From positions 2,604,001-2,668,000 of the forward strand of contig NC_015554.1 in the NCBI RefSeq assembly GCF_000213655.1: a DNA stretch of 64,000 nt. The letters run 5' to 3'. Made by a program: the position numbers and the translations under genes. How positions within the stretch are numbered: the first letter of the stretch is position 1; each line of letters opens with the position of its first letter. A model generated the notes under the pieces. That model did no database searches. It worked only from the letters and a program-made list of their open reading frames with translations, and was not told where the DNA came from. This stretch comes from Alteromonas naphthalenivorans. Its GTDB lineage: Bacteria; Pseudomonadota; Gammaproteobacteria; Enterobacterales; Alteromonadaceae. Shown piece by piece: positions 8,617 through 17,649 of the stretch.

Positions 8617-10006
8617 TGTGCTAGAAAAAATTGTTGCCGATAAACGCATTGAAGTTGATGCCAGAAAATCGGCTTTGCCGCTTGAAAGCTTTAAAGCAGA
8701 TTTAGTGCCTTCGAACAAAAGCTTGTTTGATGCACTGAATGAACCGAATGCTGGCTTTATTTTTGAGTGCAAAAAGGCTTCCCCCTCAAAAGGGCTTATT
8801 CGCGAACATTTCGACCTAGACGAAATTCTAGCCGCATACACACCCTATGCGGCGGGCATTTCAGTACTTACTGACGAGAAGTATTTCCAAGGTAAATTTG
8901 AATATTTGGCCTACGTTACAGAACGTGTAGCACAGCCTGTATTAAACAAAGATTTCTTTATTGATACTTATCAGGTTTATTTAGCGCGTCATTACAATGC
9001 CGATGCCGTATTGCTCATGCTAAGCGTGTTAGACGATGTGCAGTATCGTGAACTTGCTACCGTAGCCAATAGCTTGTCGTTAGATATTCTTACTGAGGTA
9101 AGCAACGAAGAAGAGATGCGTCGCGCCATTGCTCTTGAAGCAAACATTATTGGTATTAACAACCGTAACCTGCGCGACTTATCAACCGATTTAGCCACCA
9201 CAGAACACTTGGTACCTATGCTGGAAAGTGCCACACACGACTTTGTGGTAATTTCAGAATCGGGTATTTATACCCATGAAGACGTATTGCGCTTAAGCCC
9301 GCTTTGTCAAGGCTTCTTGGTAGGCAGTGCACTTATGTCGCAAGCTAATTTGAAACGCGCCGTTCAAAGCTTAATTTACGGTTCGGTAAAAGTATGCGGG
9401 TTAACCAGTGTTGAACAGGCCCAACTTGCTTTTGAAAGTGGCGCGAGCATGGGCGGGCTAATTTTCGCTGAAAAATCACCTCGATTTGTGGCCGAATCAG
9501 TCGCAAAAGATATTGTAGAAACCGTTGAAGGCGATTACGTGGGCGTGTTTGTGAATCATGACATAGACCATGTTGCTAAGTTAGCTACAACGCTTTCGCT
9601 ATCCGCCGTTCAATTACATGGCAGCGAAGATGCAACATATCGAGCAAAACTGAAAGACGCCCTGCCGTCACGTTGTGAAATATGGCAAGCCAAAGGCGTG
9701 AAAGGCGCTTTGCCTGAACAGCTACCTAAGTTATTAGAAGATGAAAATATCGATTATGTACTGCTTGATTGCCAAGTAGGTAATGCCAAGGGCGGTACAG
9801 GAGAAAGCTTCGATTGGGGATTGTTAGACAATATAGCCAACAAGCAAAAAATCATTCTAGCCGGTGGAATTAACGCAACCAACATTGCTCAAGGCATTGA
9901 CGTGGGTTGTGCAACCATCGACATAAATTCAGGGGTAGAAAGTGCCCCAGGCGAAAAGTCGGCTGAAAAATTAGCCGAGCTATTTTCAATTTGTCGCCGC
10001 TATTAA
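8609..10006 (+). CDS. trpCF: Bifunctional indole-3-glycerol-phosphate synthase / phosphoribosylanthranilate isomerase TrpCF
   Basis: This fusion catalyses two consecutive steps: Amadori rearrangement (TrpF) and ring closure to indoleglycerol phosphate (TrpC). The N-terminal IGPS barrel spans about residues 1-255 (FECKKASPSKG, VLNKDFFID, EVSNEEE, SESGIY). The PRAI barrel follows from about residue 258 (VKVCGLTS with catalytic Cys; LLDCQVG with catalytic Asp). The fused arrangement is the one found in E. coli. I placed the start at the ATG at 8609, which has AGGAGG upstream and gives MPNVLEKIVADK, the usual N-terminus; a longer frame upstream lies wholly within trpD. Confidence 0.96.
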   Translation: MPNVLEKIVADKRIEVDARKSALPLESFKADLVPSNKSLFDALNEPNAGFIFECKKASPSKGLIREHFDLDEILAAYTPYAAGISVLTDEKYFQGKFEYLAYVTERVAQPVLNKDFFIDTYQVYLARHYNADAVLLMLSVLDDVQYRELATVANSLSLDILTEVSNEEEMRRAIALEANIIGINNRNLRDLSTDLATTEHLVPMLESATHDFVVISESGIYTHEDVLRLSPLCQGFLVGSALMSQANLKRAVQSLIYGSVKVCGLTSVEQAQLAFESGASMGGLIFAEKSPRFVAESVAKDIVETVEGDYVGVFVNHDIDHVAKLATTLSLSAVQLHGSEDATYRAKLKDALPSRCEIWQAKGVKGALPEQLPKLLEDENIDYVLLDCQVGNAKGGTGESFDWGLLDNIANKQKIILAGGINATNIAQGIDVGCATIDINSGVESAPGEKSAEKLAELFSICRRY

Positions 10007-10021
10007 CACTTAGGACAACGC

Positions 10022-11203
10022 ATGAATCAATTAGATACAAAATTTGGAGAGTTCGGTGGCATGTATGTGCCAGAGCTACTTATTCCTGCACTGGACCAAC
10101 TAGAAAAAGCGTTTCTAGATGCGAAAGATGATCCTAGCTTCAACGAAGAGTTTTTGGGGTTATTAAAAGATTACGCAGGCCGCCCAACAGCAATGACGCT
10201 AACCCGCAACTTGGTGAGCAACCCTAAGGTAAAATTATACCTTAAACGAGAAGACTTACTTCACGGCGGTGCCCACAAAACAAACCAAGTACTCGGTCAG
10301 GCGTTATTGACTAAGCGTATGGGTAAAACCGAAGTTATTGCCGAAACGGGCGCCGGTCAACACGGTGTTGCTACAGCGTTAGCATGCGCATTATTAGGCT
10401 TAAAAGCCCGTATTTATATGGGTGCAAAAGATGTTGAGCGTCAAGCGCCTAACGTTTTCCGTATGAAACTAATGGGTGCAGAAGTTATTCCTGTAAACGC
10501 TGGCTCAGGCACACTTAAAGATGCGGTAAACGAAGCCATGCGTGACTGGTCTGCTAATTACGATACTGCACATTACCTGCTAGGTACGGCAGCTGGCCCT
10601 CACCCATTCCCCACTATCGTACGTGAATACCACCGTATGATAGGCGAAGAAACACGTGCACAAATTCTAGAAAAAGAGGGCCGTTTACCAGATGCCGTTG
10701 TGGCCTGTGTAGGTGGTGGTTCTAATGCTATTGGTATGTTTGCTGATTTCATCGACGAACCCTCTGTACGCCTGGTAGGTGTTGAACCTGCAGGTAAAGG
10801 GATCCATACCAAAGAGCACGGCGCTACTATTGTGACGGGTACTAAAGGTATATTACACGGTGCGTACACTTTCATCATGCAGGACCAAGAAGGACAAATT
10901 GAAGAGAGCTATTCAGTTTCTGCCGGATTAGATTACCCAGCAGTTGGCCCTCAACATGCCTATTTAGCTGAAACTGGCCGTGCTGAGTACGTTGCCGCTA
11001 CCGATGAAGAAGCGCTTAACGCGTTCCAATTGCTTGCACGTAAAGAGGGTATTATTCCCGCGCTTGAGTCTTCACACGCCCTAGCACACGCATTAAATAT
11101 GGCCGACGAAGCAGAAGAAGAAACCATTATTGTGGTGAATTTATCTGGCCGTGGTGATAAAGATTTGGCTCACGTAACCAAAATTTTAGGGGACAAACTG
11201 TAA
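10022..11203 (+). CDS. trpB: Tryptophan synthase beta chain TrpB
   Basis: TrpB condenses indole with serine using pyridoxal phosphate. The Schiff-base lysine is Lys86 in HGGAHKTNQ, and the phosphate-binding loop is [10 protein letters not shown] near residue 233. The length of 393 residues and N-terminus ([11 protein letters not shown]) are standard for TrpB1. TAATG overlap with trpA (one base) suggests coupling, consistent with the alpha2-beta2 complex. The gap to trpCF is 15 bases. Confidence 0.97.
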   Translation: MNQLDTKFGEFGGMYVPELLIPALDQLEKAFLDAKDDPSFNEEFLGLLKDYAGRPTAMTLTRNLVSNPKVKLYLKREDLLHGGAHKTNQVLGQALLTKRMGKTEVIAETGAGQHGVATALACALLGLKARIYMGAKDVERQAPNVFRMKLMGAEVIPVNAGSGTLKDAVNEAMRDWSANYDTAHYLLGTAAGPHPFPTIVREYHRMIGEETRAQILEKEGRLPDAVVACVGGGSNAIGMFADFIDEPSVRLVGVEPAGKGIHTKEHGATIVTGTKGILHGAYTFIMQDQEGQIEESYSVSAGLDYPAVGPQHAYLAETGRAEYVAATDEEALNAFQLLARKEGIIPALESSHALAHALNMADEAEEETIIVVNLSGRGDKDLAHVTKILGDKL

Positions 11204-12012
11204 TGGAAAGATATGCAGAAATGTTTGCGCGCCTAGACGCAAAAAATGAAGGCGCTTTTGTTCCTTTCGTGATGATAGGCGACCCTGATTTAGCACAATC
11301 TGAAGCGATTATTTGCCAATTGGTTGAAAGTGGTGCTGATGCGCTAGAGCTTGGTATTCCTTATTCAGATCCCATCGCCGATGGCCCTACTATTCAAGCG
11401 GCGAGTATTCGTGCGCACAAAAGCAACGTTACAGTAGCTAAATGTTTTGAATTATTGGCGCGCGTACGCAGTAAGTACCCACAAGTCCCTATTGGTTTAC
11501 TTCTATACAGCAACCTAGTGATGGCACAGTCTATCGATGGCTTTTATAAAAAAGCCAGCGATGCAGGGGTAGATTCTATTTTGGTTGCTGATGTGCCTAT
11601 TCGTGAAGCAGCACCATTCCAAAAAGCGGCTGATGCTAATGGAATATCACAAATTTTGATAGCTCCGCCGAATGCGACCGATGAAACCATGGAAAAAATT
11701 GGTGAGTATTCGAAAGGCTATACGTACTTGTTAGGTAGAGCTGGGGTAACTGGCGCTGAAACTGCTGTAGAAATTCCTGCCGCTGAGTTGATTGCACGAC
11801 TAACGGCACATAAATGTGCACCGCCACTACTTGGATTTGGTATTTCTACGCCAGCACAAGTAAAGTCGGCCATTGATGCTGGTGCAGCGGGCGCTATTTC
11901 AGGTTCAGCTACAGTGAACTTGATTGCAGCAAACTTAGACAACAACGATGCTATGCTAAGTGCATTGGGTGAGTTTGTGCAGTCTATGAAAGCCGCCACT
12001 GCTAAGGGTTAA
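11203..12012 (+). CDS. trpA: Tryptophan synthase alpha chain TrpA
   Basis: TrpA cleaves indole-3-glycerol phosphate and passes indole through a tunnel to TrpB. The catalytic Glu49 and Asp60 sit in [16 protein letters not shown] at exactly the canonical positions. The phosphate-binding region [10 protein letters not shown] and the GAISGSATV loop follow. At 269 residues it is normal. It is the last biosynthetic gene of the operon, followed after 11 bases by yciI. Confidence 0.97.
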   Translation: MERYAEMFARLDAKNEGAFVPFVMIGDPDLAQSEAIICQLVESGADALELGIPYSDPIADGPTIQAASIRAHKSNVTVAKCFELLARVRSKYPQVPIGLLLYSNLVMAQSIDGFYKKASDAGVDSILVADVPIREAAPFQKAADANGISQILIAPPNATDETMEKIGEYSKGYTYLLGRAGVTGAETAVEIPAAELIARLTAHKCAPPLLGFGISTPAQVKSAIDAGAAGAISGSATVNLIAANLDNNDAMLSALGEFVQSMKAATAKG

Positions 12013-12023
12013 GGAGTCATTAT

Positions 12024-12323
12024 ATGCTTTATATGATTTGTGCTACCGATGTGGCAAACAGTTTGGAAAATCGTTTAGCGGCCCGCCCTGCGCATTTAGC
12101 ACGTTTAAATGCGTTAAAAGATGAAGGTAGGTTAGTTATAGCTGGCCCCTTCCCTGCTATCGACAGCCCGGATCCTGGCCCAGCAGGGTTTACAGGTTCA
12201 TTGGTGGTTGCAGAATTTGAATCGCTAGAAGCGGCGCAAGCTTGGGCAGATGCTGACCCGTATATTGAAGCGGGTGTTTACGAAAGTGTGATTGTTAAAC
12301 CTTACAAAAAAGTGCTTCCTTAG
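12024..12323 (+). CDS. yciI: YciI family protein
   Basis: This 99-residue protein has the YCII/ferredoxin-like fold with the conserved ARPAHLARL helix and [11 protein letters not shown] ending. E. coli YciI is encoded near the trp operon too. The biochemical role is unsettled; the fold and conserved His/Asp pair suggest a small enzyme. Here it is cotranscribed with trpBA, 11 bases after trpA (GGAG at about 12012-12015), and precedes the operon terminator. A direct role in tryptophan synthesis is not implied. Confidence 0.9.
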   Translation: MLYMICATDVANSLENRLAARPAHLARLNALKDEGRLVIAGPFPAIDSPDPGPAGFTGSLVVAEFESLEAAQAWADADPYIEAGVYESVIVKPYKKVLP

Positions 12324-12465
12324 CGGTCACGCTCAGCGGTTATCGACCTGTACCTACTCTACGTTTTGTTGTAACTAGCAAAGGTACAGTAGCAATCGTG
12401 ATGTTAACTGACTCGGCCTCATGAATAGCCAGCGTCAATTGAGCACTCAACTTGATTACCGCTCA

Positions 12466-12512
12466 TAAAAAAGCCTGAGAGAAATGCTAACGCATTCCTT
12501 TCAGGCTTTTTA
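12466..12512 (+). terminator. trp operon terminator
   Basis: AAAAGCCTGA pairs with TCAGGCTTTT around an internal AAATG/CATT stem, ending in a T-run. It lies 143 bases after yciI. The bases between (12324-12465) hold an 8-base inverted repeat (CTGTACCT/AGGTACAG) but no reading frame I believe. Confidence 0.8.
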
Positions 12513-12526
12513 GTGTGCGAATCTGA

Positions 12527-12811
12527 ATTGGACACACACTCCAATTACGTTTTCCACTGACTAAACCTAAATTGGACACACACTCATGTTCTGGCAAATT
12601 CCGACACTCGAAAACATTTTTAATTTAGGACAGACACTCCAATGATGTCTTCGGCTAACTGAATGCTAGAGTCTAAATTGTAGAGTCTAAATTGGACACA
12701 CACTCATATTCTGGCAAATTCAGACACTCGAAAACATTTTCAATTTAGGACAGGCACTCCAATGATGTCTTCGGCTAACTGAATGCTAGAGTCTAAATTG
12801 GACACACACTC
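12527..12811. repeat. Array of GGACACACACTC repeats (type A), with a 106-base tandem unit
   Basis: Five structured copies lie here. ATTGGACACACACTC occurs at 12527, 12571, 12691 and 12797, all in plus orientation. A 106-base unit starting with this motif is repeated: 12569-12688 (120 bases because a 14-base segment, TAGAGTCTAAATTG, is duplicated at its end), 12689-12794, then a third start at 12795. Each unit also carries a variant (GGACAGACACTCC at 12628, GGACAGGCACTCC at 12748). The two units differ at only a few bases. The array lies between the trp terminator and the 3' end of the next gene, whose stop codon is 16 bases beyond the last motif. Confidence 0.85.
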
Positions 12812-12826
12812 ATTTGAGCATTCTAG

Positions 12827-13291
12827 CTACAAAGTCACTTTATCGTGTTCGCCCATTTCATCAGGTGAAATGGTTTTGCCGGTCATCAATTTAAACATTC
12901 CTTTAAGGGATGGGTCAGCCTCCCAAATCTCGGCATCCGCCAAATTAAATCGCAGCATGAGTAAATTCGGATCGTCCTTACCTTTCTCGTACCAAGCTTC
13001 TACGCCGTTAGACCAATACTTGTCGATAATATCTTGACGAGTTTCCTGAACTAATGTTCCGCGAATACATGCGAACACGTCATGCCCTTTTGATGAAAAC
13101 TGTACCATGGCTTCGCCACCTTCAGCGATGCGATTATCTTTTGTGGTGTAAAACCAAAACTCGCTATTAGCATGCTTATCGAGCTGGGCACGCATTGGTT
13201 CAGCGTGCGTGTTTTTACTAGTAAGGCTTACCATTACATTTGGACTGCTAGACATAGCTTCCCACATTGCCGTTTTAATATCGTGCGACAT
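12827..13291 (-). CDS. Pyridoxamine 5'-phosphate oxidase-fold protein (general stress protein 26-like)
   Basis: The 154-residue protein has the split-barrel flavin-binding fold of the PNPOx-like family, specifically the general stress protein 26 group: SSPNVMVSLTSKNTHAEPMRAQLD, then FWFYTTKDNRIAEG, then VFACIRGTLVQETRQ. Such proteins bind FMN or related cofactors, and their physiological role is mostly unknown. It is a single gene between two repeat clusters; the last type A repeat ends only 15 bases past its stop codon. The ATG start at 13291 fits the family N-terminus. Confidence 0.85.
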   Translation of the reverse strand: MSHDIKTAMWEAMSSSPNVMVSLTSKNTHAEPMRAQLDKHANSEFWFYTTKDNRIAEGGEAMVQFSSKGHDVFACIRGTLVQETRQDIIDKYWSNGVEAWYEKGKDDPNLLMLRFNLADAEIWEADPSLKGMFKLMTGKTISPDEMGEHDKVTL

Positions 13292-13833
13292 ATTGCCTCC
13301 GTTGCATACATTTGAATAAACTTACCCAATTACAATTCACACTACGTGCCAGAAAAACCTCTAACCGCTACAGACCAAACTATGTAAGGGCTACATAGGC
13401 ATCACGTTCTGTAAACGAGTAAAACACTTGCTACTAAAACCTATAACCTATTCACTCTTGCAGTAAGTTTTTCACACCGACTAAGATTGGACACACACTT
13501 AAATTCAGAAGAAAAGTTAGATAATCACTTTAATTTTAGCCGCTTCATTCTTAGCCCTTGATATTGGACAGTCACTCAAGCACGAGTATCTTTTTCACCA
13601 AAAAAGTTATAATTGGAGTGTGTGTCCAATCGAGTACTTCATTGAATTACTTGTAAACTTAAGTGACTGTCCCACATTCATAACCTCATTAGTCCTTAAC
13701 ATCATTCTTGCTATCGCTTTATGTACACCTTCTATTTGGCAAGGTAGACTTACACAGATATTCAGTAATGGTTCAGCTCCGGTCTCTATACTAGGTTCCT
13801 ATCGGGCTTTGCCTCCTTTTTTGGTGAGGATAT
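13292..13833. other. 542-base intergenic region with repeats and the PepSY operon promoter area
   Basis: The first 190 bases (13292-13480) show no gene or structure I recognise. The middle holds the repeat cluster listed separately. The last 150 bases must contain the promoter of the PepSY/response-regulator operon, but I cannot pick -35 and -10 boxes with confidence. An open frame at 13620-13895 crosses the repeat and is not convincing as a gene. Confidence 0.6.
13486..13673. repeat. Mixed type A and type B repeat cluster in nested inverted orientation
   Basis: Four copies are present. Type A forward is at 13486 (ATTGGACACACACTT) and type B forward at 13563 (ATTGGACAGTCACTC). Type A reverse is at 13616 (GAGTGTGTGTCCAAT) and type B reverse at 13661 (AAGTGACTGTCCC). 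Forward A pairs with reverse A, and forward B with reverse B, giving two overlapping long-range inverted pairs. The reverse type A copy itself sits in a short palindrome, ATTGGA-N7-TCCAAT. Confidence 0.8.
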
Positions 13834-14109
13834 ATGGTGAATACACTTCGCGCTGTGGCTTTAGTGCTAACACTGTTTATGTGCAGTGGTGGTAGTGCCT
13901 TCGCGCAGCAGGAAAAAAGTGGTGAATTAAGCAAAAGCCAAGCTGTAGAACGTGCCCGTCAGGCAGAATCTGGACGTGTGCTTCGTGTAAGCCAGACTAA
14001 CCAAAAATACCGCGTTAAAGTTTTAAAGGAGTCGGGGCGAGTTGTTTCTGTTGATGTAGACAAGCGCTCTGGAAAAGTGAAGACCTCTAAGAAGAATTCA
14101 AAGGATTAA
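13834..14109 (+). CDS. Secreted PepSY-domain protein
   Basis: The 91-residue protein has a signal peptide (residues 1-24, ending SAFA) and a single PepSY-like domain: the SKSQAVERARQAESGRVLRV helix-strand unit and VVSVDVDKRSGKV hairpin. PepSY proteins often inhibit proteases or modulate sensor proteins in the periplasm. It ends one base before a response-regulator gene, so it is part of a three-gene operon with the regulator and kinase. In related operons the PepSY protein is thought to influence the sensor; that role here is inference. Confidence 0.8.
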   Translation: MVNTLRAVALVLTLFMCSGGSAFAQQEKSGELSKSQAVERARQAESGRVLRVSQTNQKYRVKVLKESGRVVSVDVDKRSGKVKTSKKNSKD

Positions 14110-14110
14110 C

Positions 14111-14785
14111 ATGCGGATACTCATTGCTGAAGACGACAGCCGCCTTCTAACCCAGCTTGATAGTCTATTACAGCAACACGGCTACAGTGTAGATTTGGCC
14201 GACAACGGCGAGCACGCGCTTTATCTACTCAATGAGTATGCTTACGACCTAGCTATTATTGATATCGGCCTACCTAAAATGGATGGCTTCGAAGTTATTC
14301 GAAATGCAAGGCAAGAAGACATACGCTGCCCCGTACTTATTTTAACCGCTCGTGATCGCTGGCAGGAAAAAGTTGAAGGTTTGGATGCAGGAGCGGATGA
14401 TTACCTTACCAAACCTTTTCACAATGAAGAATTGCTGGCAAGGGTTAAGGCACTGATTCGCCGCGCCTCTGGCCAAGCAAATCCTGTTATACAGTTCGGT
14501 CCTATCTCGCTGGACACGGTCGCTGAAGAAATCACTGTAAATGATGCCCCCCTCGAGTTGACTGCGTACGAATACAAAGTCATGGAATACTTAATGCTGA
14601 ACCCGCAAAAAGTAGTCTCGAAAACAGAGTTAACAGAGCATATTTACGATCAAGATTTTGATCTTGATAGTAACGTCATTGAAGTTTTTGTTGGCCGATT
14701 GCGTAAGAAGCTAGATCCAGAAAATAGCTTTAAACCCATTGAAACTCTACGCGGACGTGGGTATAGGATCAACCGCAATCTATGA
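14111..14785 (+). CDS. OmpR/PhoP-family response regulator
   Basis: This is a two-domain transcription factor. The receiver domain (residues 1-115) has acidic residues in AEDDS, phospho-acceptor Asp51 (IIDIGLPKMDG) and Lys101 (LTKPF). A winged-helix DNA-binding domain follows (residues 125-222, ending RGRGYRI). Closest in style to PhoP/QseB. It is flanked by the PepSY gene (1-base gap) and the kinase gene (4-base ATGA-type overlap), so the kinase is the likely partner. The stimulus is unknown; PhoP homologues respond to divalent cations or antimicrobial peptides. Confidence 0.9.
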   Translation: MRILIAEDDSRLLTQLDSLLQQHGYSVDLADNGEHALYLLNEYAYDLAIIDIGLPKMDGFEVIRNARQEDIRCPVLILTARDRWQEKVEGLDAGADDYLTKPFHNEELLARVKALIRRASGQANPVIQFGPISLDTVAEEITVNDAPLELTAYEYKVMEYLMLNPQKVVSKTELTEHIYDQDFDLDSNVIEVFVGRLRKKLDPENSFKPIETLRGRGYRINRNL

Positions 14786-16107
14786 AACAACTGTCGCTGA
14801 GAATAAGGAGCATTTTATTAGCGATGAGCGTACTTGCCCTATTTGCACCGCTTACTGTGGTTATTTTAGATGACGCCTATACCACAAGCTTGACCCAAGC
14901 CAAAATGAGTGAACTTAGACTCATGAACCTAGGGTTACTCTCGGCTTTCGAGCTAGATGGCGACATTCCCTTTATGCCCGAGATTTTATACGAGGAGCAA
15001 CTTAACTTGCCTGGCTCTGGCTACTTGGGTGTGATTGTTTTTCGCGGTCACGTAGTGTGGCAGTCGGCTTCAGCATTAGATTACACATTGCCTGCCCCGA
15101 ATTTAAACGTGAACGTGGGTAACGAGCTCTTTGTTGAATCGTATATAGCCAATTTCGACAATGATACCGATTATTTCGCCTACGCTTTTACGGCTGAATT
15201 TGCCTCAGAAAGCAACTTCGAGCCAGTTCGTTTTTATATTTTTAATAATAAACACCTGTTTAATGAAGAGCGCGAAACTTTTATATCGGTGGTGTGGCGT
15301 TGGTTGCTTATCTTATCCGGCGGTTTGCTTGTGTTAATAATTGTGGGTATCAGCCTTGTGCTAATGCCAGTAAGAAAGCTTATTAGCGAAATTTCACTTA
15401 CCTCTACCGGGCAGAAACAACAGCTTGACGCCCACTACCCCGTTGAATTTAACCCATTGAAACAGTCAATCAACGAACTGATTGAATCTGAATCTCAGCA
15501 GCGTGCTCGTTATAAAAACAGCTTAGGTGACCTTGCTCATAGTTTAAAAACACCACTGGCTGTAGCTTTAGGGGTTGAAAAACTTCCCAAACAAGCCGTT
15601 GAATCTTTAAATCAAATTGACCAAATTATTCAACGCCAATTAAAACGTGCTAGTGCTGGTAAGACGGGGTGGCAAGCGGCTATTCCTCTGTTACCTATCA
15701 CACAAAAAGTGGCTAACGCTATGGATAAGGTATATCAGCATAAGCAATTATCGATAACAATTGAAGCCATCAACAATGTCGCCATAAAAGCCGACGAAAC
15801 CGATATTATGGAAATGGTAGGTAATCTGTTAGATAACGCCTGTAAGGCTGCTGATTCAAAGGTATTAGTTGCACTGAAAAACGAAGGAAATTGGGCGGTT
15901 TTAACCATTGATGATGATGGCCCCGGCGTACCTTCAGATAAGAAACAAGCCCTGTTAGAGCGTGGAACCCGATTAGATACATACGCCGACGGGCAAGGCA
16001 TAGGCATGGCTCTAGTCAGCGACCTTATTGCCATCTACCAAGGTAAATTGCTTATCGAACGCGCGCCTATTGGCGGCGCTCGCTTTATTGTGAAGTTTCC
16101 GGTTTAA
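14782..16107 (+). CDS. PhoQ-like sensor histidine kinase
   Basis: This 441-residue membrane kinase has TM1 at about residues 10-30, a 135-residue periplasmic sensor region, and TM2 at about 172-195. The dimerisation/phospho-acceptor segment has His253 in DLAHSLKTPLAVAL, and the HATPase domain has LLDNACKAA (N box), DDGPGV (G1) and GQGIGMAL (G2). The ESESQQRARYKNSLGDLAHSLKTPL region is PhoQ-like. It follows and overlaps its response regulator. Its last three bases overlap the stop codon of the convergent permease gene, with no terminator between them. Confidence 0.9.
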   Translation: MKQLSLRIRSILLAMSVLALFAPLTVVILDDAYTTSLTQAKMSELRLMNLGLLSAFELDGDIPFMPEILYEEQLNLPGSGYLGVIVFRGHVVWQSASALDYTLPAPNLNVNVGNELFVESYIANFDNDTDYFAYAFTAEFASESNFEPVRFYIFNNKHLFNEERETFISVVWRWLLILSGGLLVLIIVGISLVLMPVRKLISEISLTSTGQKQQLDAHYPVEFNPLKQSINELIESESQQRARYKNSLGDLAHSLKTPLAVALGVEKLPKQAVESLNQIDQIIQRQLKRASAGKTGWQAAIPLLPITQKVANAMDKVYQHKQLSITIEAINNVAIKADETDIMEMVGNLLDNACKAADSKVLVALKNEGNWAVLTIDDDGPGVPSDKKQALLERGTRLDTYADGQGIGMALVSDLIAIYQGKLLIERAPIGGARFIVKFPV

Positions 16108-17147
16108 GCTTTACCTTTTTTATCGCCCGCGCTAGACAATAACACCGCAAGCCATTGGCTCTCCTCTCGAGACTCTAATGCTATTTTCACCACCATAGTA
16201 AGAGGTACAGAGAGTAGCATTCCCACCGTACCCAATAACCATCCCCAGAAGATTAAAGACAGAAAAACCACCAAAGTAGATAGCCCCATTCCTTTACCCA
16301 TCAGCCTTGGCTCTACCATGTTTCCCATAATTGTATTAACTAAAACAAAACCTAACGCCGCCATGCCTGCTGAAGCTAACCCATATTGAACAAAAGCAAT
16401 AAGTACTGCTGGTAAGGCAGCAATTATTGAGCCTATGTTAGGGATGAAGTTCAACATGAATGCCAATACCGCCCATAACAGGAAATGGTCTATTCCCATC
16501 ACATAAAGCCACGTACCGATAATTAACCCAGTACCCAAACTCACCACGGTTTTAATAGCCAAATAGCTATTTACAGAACGAATGAAACGGTCGATGTGTT
16601 TTAATTTCATGTCGGGGTCTGACAATGCAATGTGCAGTCGCTTTGGAATGCTGTCTGCCTCAAACAACATAAAAATAACCGTTAGCAATATAAGGAATAA
16701 GTTCGACAATACGCCGCCCATACCACTAATAAAATTGGTCGCTACCGACATCGCGGTGGCAGGATCTAAGTGGGTAGCAATCAGTTCTTGGTTAACGTTA
16801 ATATTGTATTGTGCGAGCTTTTCTATAATCCACGAAAATTCGGTATCGAGCTGTTCCCTATATTGTGGAAGATTTTCTCTAAATTCCGTCATAGACTGTC
16901 CTACTAGACCAGCAAGAAGAAATCCAAAGACTAAAATTATTAGTATTACTAAAGTAATAGAAAGCCATTTAGGTACACCAAAACGTCCGGTCCAATGAAT
17001 TATTGGGCTACACGCAATAGCGATAAATATTGATAAGAAAAAAGGTACCATAATCGTACTAGCGGACTTTATCCCCGCCATCACAACGACTAAACATGCG
17101 AGGACAATAAGTACTTTCGCTATGGGTGAGCGCAATTCCATGGACAT
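16104..17147 (-). CDS. AI-2E family transporter (PerM/YdiK-type permease)
   Basis: This 347-residue polytopic protein has about seven hydrophobic segments. Two or three lie in the first 85 residues, a long amphipathic central region follows, and the rest cluster from about residue 155 onward. The family signature region VMGIDHFLLWAVLAFMLNFIPNIGSIIAALPAVLIAF lies near residue 220; it is the conserved FNFIPxxG segment. Members export small molecules or ions (AI-2, cations); the substrate here is unknown. The gene is convergent with the histidine kinase and divergent from folX. Confidence 0.85.
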   Translation of the reverse strand: MSMELRSPIAKVLIVLACLVVVMAGIKSASTIMVPFFLSIFIAIACSPIIHWTGRFGVPKWLSITLVILIILVFGFLLAGLVGQSMTEFRENLPQYREQLDTEFSWIIEKLAQYNINVNQELIATHLDPATAMSVATNFISGMGGVLSNLFLILLTVIFMLFEADSIPKRLHIALSDPDMKLKHIDRFIRSVNSYLAIKTVVSLGTGLIIGTWLYVMGIDHFLLWAVLAFMLNFIPNIGSIIAALPAVLIAFVQYGLASAGMAALGFVLVNTIMGNMVEPRLMGKGMGLSTLVVFLSLIFWGWLLGTVGMLLSVPLTMVVKIALESREESQWLAVLLSSAGDKKGKA

Positions 17148-17222
17148 TTTTATGCTTCATTCCTAATAAAAAACTCAGACACTTTACAGTGACTTATACA
17201 TAACTACAAATACGAGAATACA

Positions 17223-17591
17223 ATGACCTTCAACTTAGCCACAATTAAAATTAAAAACCTGAGATTGAGAACTTATATTGGTATTAACGAAGATGAAATC
17301 ACCAACAAACAAGACGTTATCGTTAATGTGAAGATTGATTACGATGCCCAAAGAGCGACGGACAGCGACAATATGGAAGACGCGCTAAACTATAAGGTGA
17401 TTACCAAGGCCATTATCAAGCTGGTTGAGGACAACCGATTTTCATTGCTCGAAAAGCTCACCGCCGACGTATTAAGCTTGGCTGCTGAACACTCATCAGT
17501 ACGTTACGCCGAAGTTGAGGTGGATAAGCCGCATGCATTGCGATTTTCTGATTCGGTGTCGCTAACGCTTTCGTGCAATAAAACCGGCTGA
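17223..17591 (+). CDS. folX: Dihydroneopterin triphosphate 2'-epimerase FolX
   Basis: FolX epimerises dihydroneopterin triphosphate at C2' and belongs to the FolB fold. The 122-residue sequence matches E. coli FolX closely: [44 protein letters not shown] and [17 protein letters not shown]. The full-length FLLE-type active-site region and the HALR motif distinguish FolX from FolB. The neighbouring yfcH reproduces the E. coli folX-yfcH pair. Confidence 0.93.
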   Translation: MTFNLATIKIKNLRLRTYIGINEDEITNKQDVIVNVKIDYDAQRATDSDNMEDALNYKVITKAIIKLVEDNRFSLLEKLTADVLSLAAEHSSVRYAEVEVDKPHALRFSDSVSLTLSCNKTG

Positions 17592-17649
17592 TTGTTTTTT
17601 GCGCGACATTTGATAAGCACTTTTATAGTCATTCTTATAGGCACATTGT

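Noticed and set aside
13620..13895. Open frame of 91 codons upstream of the PepSY gene
   Set aside because: It begins inside a type A repeat, overlaps the real PepSY gene in another frame, lacks a ribosome binding site and resembles no family.
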